A stretch of DNA of 40,789 bases from contig SLPB01000131.1 in assembly GCA_007132225.1 (NCBI GenBank), positions 1 through 40,789 on the forward strand, in the 5' to 3' direction. The position numbers and the translations under genes are program-made. The notes below the pieces were generated by a model, which made no database searches, was not told the origin of the DNA, and worked only from the letters and a program-made list of their open reading frames with translations. This DNA is from Bacteroidales bacterium (GTDB taxonomy: Bacteria; Bacteroidota; Bacteroidia; Bacteroidales; PUMT01). Shown piece by piece: positions 36,821-40,789 of the stretch (its first letter is position 1; every line of letters begins with the position of its first letter).

Positions 36821-39247
36821 ATGAAGCACAGTAACACTAATATTATTAAAAATACTTATTTGTTGATTCTGAGACCATTCAGGAAAATATATTATTGTTG
36901 CCATACCGGAGGTTCGGGCCTTATTTACCTTATTACTGCCATTATTTCCATTACAATTTCCGTATCATGTACCGGCCTGAGGCAACTTGAGGAAGACCAG
37001 AGCCTTTACACGGGAAGCCGGATAAACATCGAGTCAGCTGAAGAGCCAGTACCCAATAAAAAGAAGGTGGAATCAGAATTGAGAGAGGTTCTCCGGCCCG
37101 ATCCCAATATGAAGATCCTGATATCAAGACCACGGCTGTGGATACATAATTTGATGGGAGAAACCGGGGAGCGGGGACTGGATTACTGGATACAAAACAA
37201 TTTTGGAAGACCGCCTGTGCTGTTTGAAGATATAGATACTGAACGGACAGTGAAACTGATGCAGAACCGGCTGTTCAACATTGGTCATTTTGATGCTCAG
37301 GTCAGTTACCAGATAAGGGAACGGCAAAGAAGCACATCTGTTGATTACAATATCACAGTAAAAAAGCCCTACAGAATAAGAAACATCATCAAGCTGGAGG
37401 AGGACACGGGAATTTCCAGGGATATCAACCTCTCTATGGAAGAAAGCATTTTGGACAGCAATCAGATCTACCGGTTGCAGGATTTAAGAGATGAAAGGAC
37501 ACGGATTGACACATACCTTAAGGAACTTGGCTATTTCTACTTTCATCCTGATTACCTGATTTTCCAGGCTGACAGTACCGTTGAAAACAGGGTGGTGGAT
37601 CTCCATTTGAGAATAAAGCCCACTGCCCCTCCGTTTGCTCTTAATAAATTTACTATAAGAAATGTTTATATAGATATCACTAACCAGCAAGCAAATATTT
37701 TCGAAGAACCCGGTCAGGAAATTGAATATAATCCTGAATCCGTTCAGGAGTATCAAAAAAAAATAAGGGAGGGGGTATTCATAACCTCAGGTGAAGATTT
37801 TCTGAAAACAGATGTGCTGAACAGGGCGATTTTCCTTGAAAAAGACCAGATATACAGAAACACGGACCGCAGGCGGACCCTTGCCTACTTAATGGGGATG
37901 GAGGTGTTCAGCTTCGTAAATATTAATTTTCAGCGGGTTCAAAATAACCCGGACAATAATTACCTTGATGCAAGGATAGTACTCATGCCCATGGAAAAAA
38001 AGAGCCTCAGCGCAGAAGTGAGAGGAGTTTCCAAATCCAATGATTTTGCCGGGCCTGGACTGGCGGGGACTTATACGAACAGGAATTTTTTGGGCGGAGC
38101 AGAGAAATTCAGCATAAATATAGAAGGAGCATTTGAAACCCTCCTGGGTCAAAGAGGGGTTAATTCCACAGAAGCGGGAATATCTTCAGAATTAAAATTC
38201 CCCCGCCTTATGCCTTTTGAATTTGGGTGGATAACACCCGAGCGGATACCGGCAACAAAGATGTCATTGTCTTTCAACTACCTTAACCGCACCGATGCTT
38301 TCAGCCTTGGTTCCTTCAGATCAGAATTCGGCTATATGTGGAACCCTTCGGTAAGGACCCAGCAACGATTTACTCCAATTGTTTTCAATGTTTTTGGACT
38401 GGGAAACGTTTCCCCGGAGTATGAGGACCTGTTTGACCGTGATGCACTTCTCAGGAGAGGTCTTTTTGAACAGTTTATCTTAGGTTCCCAATACTCATAT
38501 CTCTATAACTCCCAGTTAGACGGGATCAGCAATGAGGACTGGTATTTTAATTTAAATTTTGACGTGGCAGGTAACAGTCTATGGCTGCTTACCAGTTACC
38601 TGGGTGCTGGTCATACTGATGAAGAGGGCGACCATCGTCTCTTTGGCCAGAGCTTTTCACAATACAGCAAAGCAGATATAGACTTCCGTTATTATGTTAA
38701 TATAGGAAGTGACACAAGGCTTGCCACAAGATTAATTGCAGGAATAGGAATGCCTTACGGAAACTCCACGACCCTGCCCTATACAAGACTTTTCACCATT
38801 GGAGGCACCACCAGCATACGTGCGTTTCACCCCCGCCGGCTTGGGCCCGGCTCATATACACCCCCTGAAGAACTGTTAACCGCTTTTAATATATACCAGA
38901 CTGGTGAAATCAAACTTGAAATGAACATGGAATTCCGGTATGCTTTCGGCAATATAGTTAAAGGTGCCATATTTGCTGATGCCGGAAATATCTGGAATCT
39001 TAAAGAAGATGAAGAGGTTCCCGGAGGAAAATTCGAGTATCCCGGTTTCCACGAAGAGATAGCTCTTGGAACCGGCTTTGGGCTGAGGTTCGATTTTACG
39101 TTTTTCCTTCTGAGGCTGGATCTTGCCTTCCCCCTTGCAGATCCGCGTCATCCTTCCGAAAATTATCTCCAGCCTTTCAGACCTCTTGACTCTGGATGGA
39201 GACGTGATAACCTGGTGTTCAACCTGGCAATTGGATATCCCTTTTAA
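36821..39247 (+). CDS. tamL: TamL: Omp85-type outer-membrane lipoprotein partner of TamB
   Basis: This 808-aa Omp85/BamA-superfamily protein starts at the ATG at 36821. It has an unusually long 33-residue n-region before a hydrophobic segment ending ITISVSC, a lipobox with lipid Cys C50. The mature start (CTGLRQLEEDQSLYTGSRI) matches the TamL pattern of lipidated TamA-like proteins in Bacteroidota. POTRA-like domains follow (about residues 90-370), then a 16-stranded barrel domain. The barrel carries the conserved RAFHPRRLGPGS (the (V/I)RGF-like loop motif) and ends in Phe (IGYPF), as Omp85 barrels do. It is encoded right after tamB, so the two form the TAM-like outer-membrane assembly system. 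Lipidation of an Omp85 protein is the lineage-specific feature. Confidence 0.93.
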   Translation: MKHSNTNIIKNTYLLILRPFRKIYYCCHTGGSGLIYLITAIISITISVSCTGLRQLEEDQSLYTGSRINIESAEEPVPNKKKVESELREVLRPDPNMKILISRPRLWIHNLMGETGERGLDYWIQNNFGRPPVLFEDIDTERTVKLMQNRLFNIGHFDAQVSYQIRERQRSTSVDYNITVKKPYRIRNIIKLEEDTGISRDINLSMEESILDSNQIYRLQDLRDERTRIDTYLKELGYFYFHPDYLIFQADSTVENRVVDLHLRIKPTAPPFALNKFTIRNVYIDITNQQANIFEEPGQEIEYNPESVQEYQKKIREGVFITSGEDFLKTDVLNRAIFLEKDQIYRNTDRRRTLAYLMGMEVFSFVNINFQRVQNNPDNNYLDARIVLMPMEKKSLSAEVRGVSKSNDFAGPGLAGTYTNRNFLGGAEKFSINIEGAFETLLGQRGVNSTEAGISSELKFPRLMPFEFGWITPERIPATKMSLSFNYLNRTDAFSLGSFRSEFGYMWNPSVRTQQRFTPIVFNVFGLGNVSPEYEDLFDRDALLRRGLFEQFILGSQYSYLYNSQLDGISNEDWYFNLNFDVAGNSLWLLTSYLGAGHTDEEGDHRLFGQSFSQYSKADIDFRYYVNIGSDTRLATRLIAGIGMPYGNSTTLPYTRLFTIGGTTSIRAFHPRRLGPGSYTPPEELLTAFNIYQTGEIKLEMNMEFRYAFGNIVKGAIFADAGNIWNLKEDEEVPGGKFEYPGFHEEIALGTGFGLRFDFTFFLLRLDLAFPLADPRHPSENYLQPFRPLDSGWRRDNLVFNLAIGYPF

Positions 39248-39309
39248 TCTCATCAATACCCCTCACTACACCTTTCTGGATAGCCATAGGTTATTCGCCA
39301 TACTCCATA

Positions 39310-39347
39310 AGTAAAAATGGCCCGGTTAGAACCGGGCCATTTTTACT
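39310..39347. terminator. Bidirectional intrinsic terminator between tamL and the DUF4168 gene
   Basis: AGTAAAAATGGCCCGG (39310-39325) pairs with CCGGGCCATTTTTACT (39332-39347) around a 6-nt loop TTAGAA, a perfect 16-bp stem with A and T runs at the base. It serves both convergent genes. Confidence 0.93.
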
Positions 39348-39379
39348 CTGACTTATTAGAAAGAGGATATTCATTTATT

Positions 39380-39877
39380 CTAATCCTGATGCTCTTCCAT
39401 CAGCTCATTTATCCTTACCTGAAGCTCCGGATCTGTTTGGTAGCTGGTTATAATCTGCTCATACTTTTGTAAAGAAAGACCCTCTTCCTCAATGGTTTCA
39501 GCGATAATTACCTGGTATTCCATCTGTATCTCTTCTATGCCCTCAATAGCATTGCTAAATGCCTGCAGTTTATTTTCGCTGGCATTTATCTGCCCTCCTG
39601 TAGACTGAGCCTCCAGGATCTCGTTAAACTCCTCAACTGTGAGTTCGTTATCTTCAACCTCTTCAATCATTTTCATCTGGCTTTCCTGCTGCAATGGCAT
39701 TACTTTCTGGGCGGCACCAAGGAATGCAATCAGCTCCGAATCGGAGTATTCAGCGGATTGTGGAGCCTGTTGCATTGGCATTTGCTGTCCATATACCTGA
39801 GCGGAAAAAAGGAAAACAGACACTAACATAAAGGATCCAAAGAATTTCAAAATAAGAGTACTTTTTTTAATAGACAT
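39380..39877 (-). CDS. Secreted DUF4168-family protein
   Basis: This 165-aa protein has a type I signal peptide (residues 1-30, ending near AQVYG) and a Gln/Met-rich segment (QQMPMQQAPQSAE). The DUF4168 pattern YSDSELIAFLGAAQKVMPLQQE follows and continues to the end with amphipathic helices (ELTVEEFNEILEAQSTGG, GLSLQKYEQIITSYQTDPELQ). The family is periplasmic and helical, with no known biochemical role. The start is the ATG at 39875-39877. It is convergent with tamL, sharing a terminator, and monocistronic. It could be an envelope chaperone-like or stress protein; that is inference only. Confidence 0.85.
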   Translation of the reverse strand: MSIKKSTLILKFFGSFMLVSVFLFSAQVYGQQMPMQQAPQSAEYSDSELIAFLGAAQKVMPLQQESQMKMIEEVEDNELTVEEFNEILEAQSTGGQINASENKLQAFSNAIEGIEEIQMEYQVIIAETIEEEGLSLQKYEQIITSYQTDPELQVRINELMEEHQD

Positions 39878-40070
39878 AATGTTTTTTTTAAATTCTACAT
39901 ATAAAACTAACGGTTATCTTAATGTAATATTACCCTTAATTATTGTGAAACACCAATATTTAAGCCATAAAAAAACTTAAAAACTCTCCCTTAAACAGAG
40001 CATATAGTCAATAAGCAGCTGCAAGATTTTTTTTGATATTTTAAAATGCAACAGAAAAAACATGAAAACT

Positions 40071-40101
40071 TTTGGTTTTTAAAAAATAACTGGTAGGTTT
40101 A
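40071..40101 (+). promoter_or_regulatory. Bacteroidota-type promoter for the asn leader
   Basis: TTTG at 40071-40074 is followed after 19 bp by TAGGTTTA at 40094-40101, one base from the Bacteroidota -7 consensus TAnnTTTG and at the usual spacing from the -33 TTTG. Transcription would begin near 40105-40110, about 15 nt before the leader start codon. Confidence 0.65.
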
Positions 40102-40122
40102 CACAAATTTATGTTATAAAAC

Positions 40123-40209
40123 ATGGCAAATACCAATAATAATCTCAATAATAATGCTTTGAACAATAATCCGTTCAATAGCCCGGAGGTTATTATGTGT
40201 AATATGTAA
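40123..40209 (+). CDS. Asparagine-rich leader peptide (28 aa) of asnA
   Basis: An ATG at 40123 opens a 28-codon frame ending in TAA at 40207-40209, beginning MANTNNNLNNNALNNNP. Twelve of the codons are Asn (residues 3, 5-7, 9-11, 14-16, 19 and 27), eleven AAT and one AAC. They fall in three runs of three separated by Leu or Ala-Leu, the pattern of attenuation leader peptides in which codons of the regulatory amino acid are concentrated. The stop lies 22 nt before a strong intrinsic terminator, and the next gene is asnA, whose product makes asparagine. The peptide itself probably has no function; its translation rate would report charged tRNA-Asn. The A-rich leader without Shine-Dalgarno is normal for Bacteroidota. 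An A/T-rich triplet run by chance is the alternative, but the codon mix and context argue against it. Confidence 0.85.
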   Translation: MANTNNNLNNNALNNNPFNSPEVIMCNM

Positions 40210-40243
40210 ACCAAATCACAATATAAAACACAGAAGCCCTCCG
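40184..40243 (+). promoter_or_regulatory. Candidate antiterminator of the asnA attenuator
   Basis: CGGAGG at 40184-40189, inside leader codons 21-23, is complementary to CCTCCG at 40238-40243, the upper part of the terminator ascending arm. The leader segment CCCGGAGG also copies the terminator descending arm CCGGAGGG (40248-40255). Pairing of the first two would exclude the terminator. The segment lies just after the Asn runs, so a ribosome stalled there leaves it free. The helix is only 6 bp, so its strength is uncertain. Confidence 0.6.
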
Positions 40244-40267
40244 CGAACCGGAGGGCTTCTTTTATTT
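40232..40267 (+). terminator. Intrinsic terminator (attenuator) between the Asn leader and asnA
   Basis: AGAAGCCCTCCG (40232-40243) pairs perfectly with CGGAGGGCTTCT (40249-40260) around loop CGAAC, followed by TTTATTT. It stands 80 bp before asnA, downstream of the leader stop codon and in front of the gene it would serve, which marks it as an attenuator rather than the end of a normal gene. Confidence 0.92.
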
Positions 40268-40346
40268 AAACAGATATTAACAAACGGGATAATGCAGAAC
40301 TTCATAAATAACAATAGATATAATAATTAAATCTAAAATTAAAAAA

Positions 40347-40789
40347 ATGGAATCCTCTCAAAAAACAGCGACTTCGGAAATGCTTGGCCAGTTTGAAACA
40401 GAAAAGGCCATTGACCTGGTAAAAACAACCTTCTCGGAAATATTGAGCCGGCAGCTGAATCTGTTCAAGGTAGTAGCACCAATGATAGTAGCGGAAGATA
40501 CCGGCATCAATGACGATCTCAACGGTATCGAACGTCCTGTAAAACTTCATATAAAAGATATGCCTTCCAGCCATGTAAGCGTTGTCCAGTCACTTGCCAA
40601 ATGGAAACGGTACCGGCTTGGCCAGCTTGATGCAAAACCCGGGGAAGGTATAATAACAGACATGAAAGCTCTTAGACCGGATGAAGATATGGGCCCGCTC
40701 CATTCTATATTCGTGGACCAGTGGGACTGGGAAAGAGTGATCACCAAAGAGGAAAGAAAATTGTCATTCCTGAAAGATACTGTAAGACA
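40347..40789 (+). CDS. asnA: Aspartate-ammonia ligase (asparagine synthetase A), C-terminus cut by window edge
   Basis: From the ATG at 40347, 147 complete codons are visible and the frame runs off the window. The sequence matches AsnA closely: QLNLFKVVAPMIVAEDTGIN, DDLNGIERPV, SVVQSLAKWKRYRLGQ, GEGIITDMKALRPDED and LHSIFVDQWDWERVI, all conserved in the class II-tRNA-synthetase-like fold. AsnA makes asparagine from aspartate, ammonia and ATP (AMP-forming) in the cytosol. The visible part is about 45 % of a usual length near 330-345 aa. Upstream are an Asn-rich leader peptide and an intrinsic terminator, so expression is probably set by attenuation in response to charged tRNA-Asn. The AsnC regulator of Enterobacteria is not seen here. 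Confidence 0.97.
   Translation, partial: MESSQKTATSEMLGQFETEKAIDLVKTTFSEILSRQLNLFKVVAPMIVAEDTGINDDLNGIERPVKLHIKDMPSSHVSVVQSLAKWKRYRLGQLDAKPGEGIITDMKALRPDEDMGPLHSIFVDQWDWERVITKEERKLSFLKDTVR

Overview
The window looks like a Bacteroidota chromosome, probably Bacteroidales/Marinilabiliales-like. The reasons are many Bacteroidota-type lipoproteins, weak or absent Shine-Dalgarno sequences, one promoter of the TTTG-N19-TAnnTTTG type, a TamB/TamL pair, a YbiT-type ABC-F protein with a degenerate second half, and GH29 fucosidase plus formylglycine sulfatase genes. I saw no rRNA, tRNA, CRISPR array, insertion sequence or prophage. This is core and metabolic chromosome with glycan-use and envelope genes. 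Two genes are cut by the window ends: an SDR at 1 and asnA at 40789.

Layout. 1-7153: a truncated SDR whose catalytic Tyr is Phe; a sigma-54 enhancer-binding response regulator divergent from ppsA, with a good -24/-12 promoter in between; a flavodoxin-reductase-like protein; and a YdfG-like SDR. 7445-12469: a sulfated, fucosylated glycan locus (GH29, S1 sulfatase, PIG-L deacetylase) followed by a TPR lipoprotein. 12558-13899: a two-gene operon of a YtfE/RIC-like di-iron hemerythrin protein and a LuxR regulator with a degenerate receiver. 14330-17154: two tandem Tat-exported Gfo/Idh/MocA oxidoreductases. 17553-20622: an HtrA protease convergent with YbiT. 20901-27690: a minus-strand cluster reading tetR, tolC, adaptor, RND pump, PII-like protein. 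28199-31074: wecB, a Gfo/Idh/MocA oxidoreductase and a lipoprotein of unknown function. 31379-39247: tamB and tamL, for outer-membrane assembly. 39380-39877: a DUF4168 protein.

The most exciting element is at 40071-40789. A Bacteroidota-type promoter is followed by a 28-codon ORF in which 12 codons are Asn. A strong intrinsic terminator comes next, then asnA, the ammonia-dependent asparagine synthetase. A short leader segment mimics the descending arm of the terminator and can pair with its ascending arm. This is the layout of a classical ribosome-mediated attenuator, here apparently sensing charged tRNA-Asn to control asparagine synthesis.

Other points worth a second look are the sigma-54/EBP control region of ppsA, the degenerate second ATPase site of the ABC-F protein, the PII-like protein at the end of an HAE1-type RND operon, the recent tandem duplication with a Cys4 motif, and a 20-bp iterated array at the 3' end of wecB. 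Start codons were adjusted where the longest reading frame began at TTG or GTG, or ahead of a clear signal peptide. All homology statements come from recalled motifs, not from a search.
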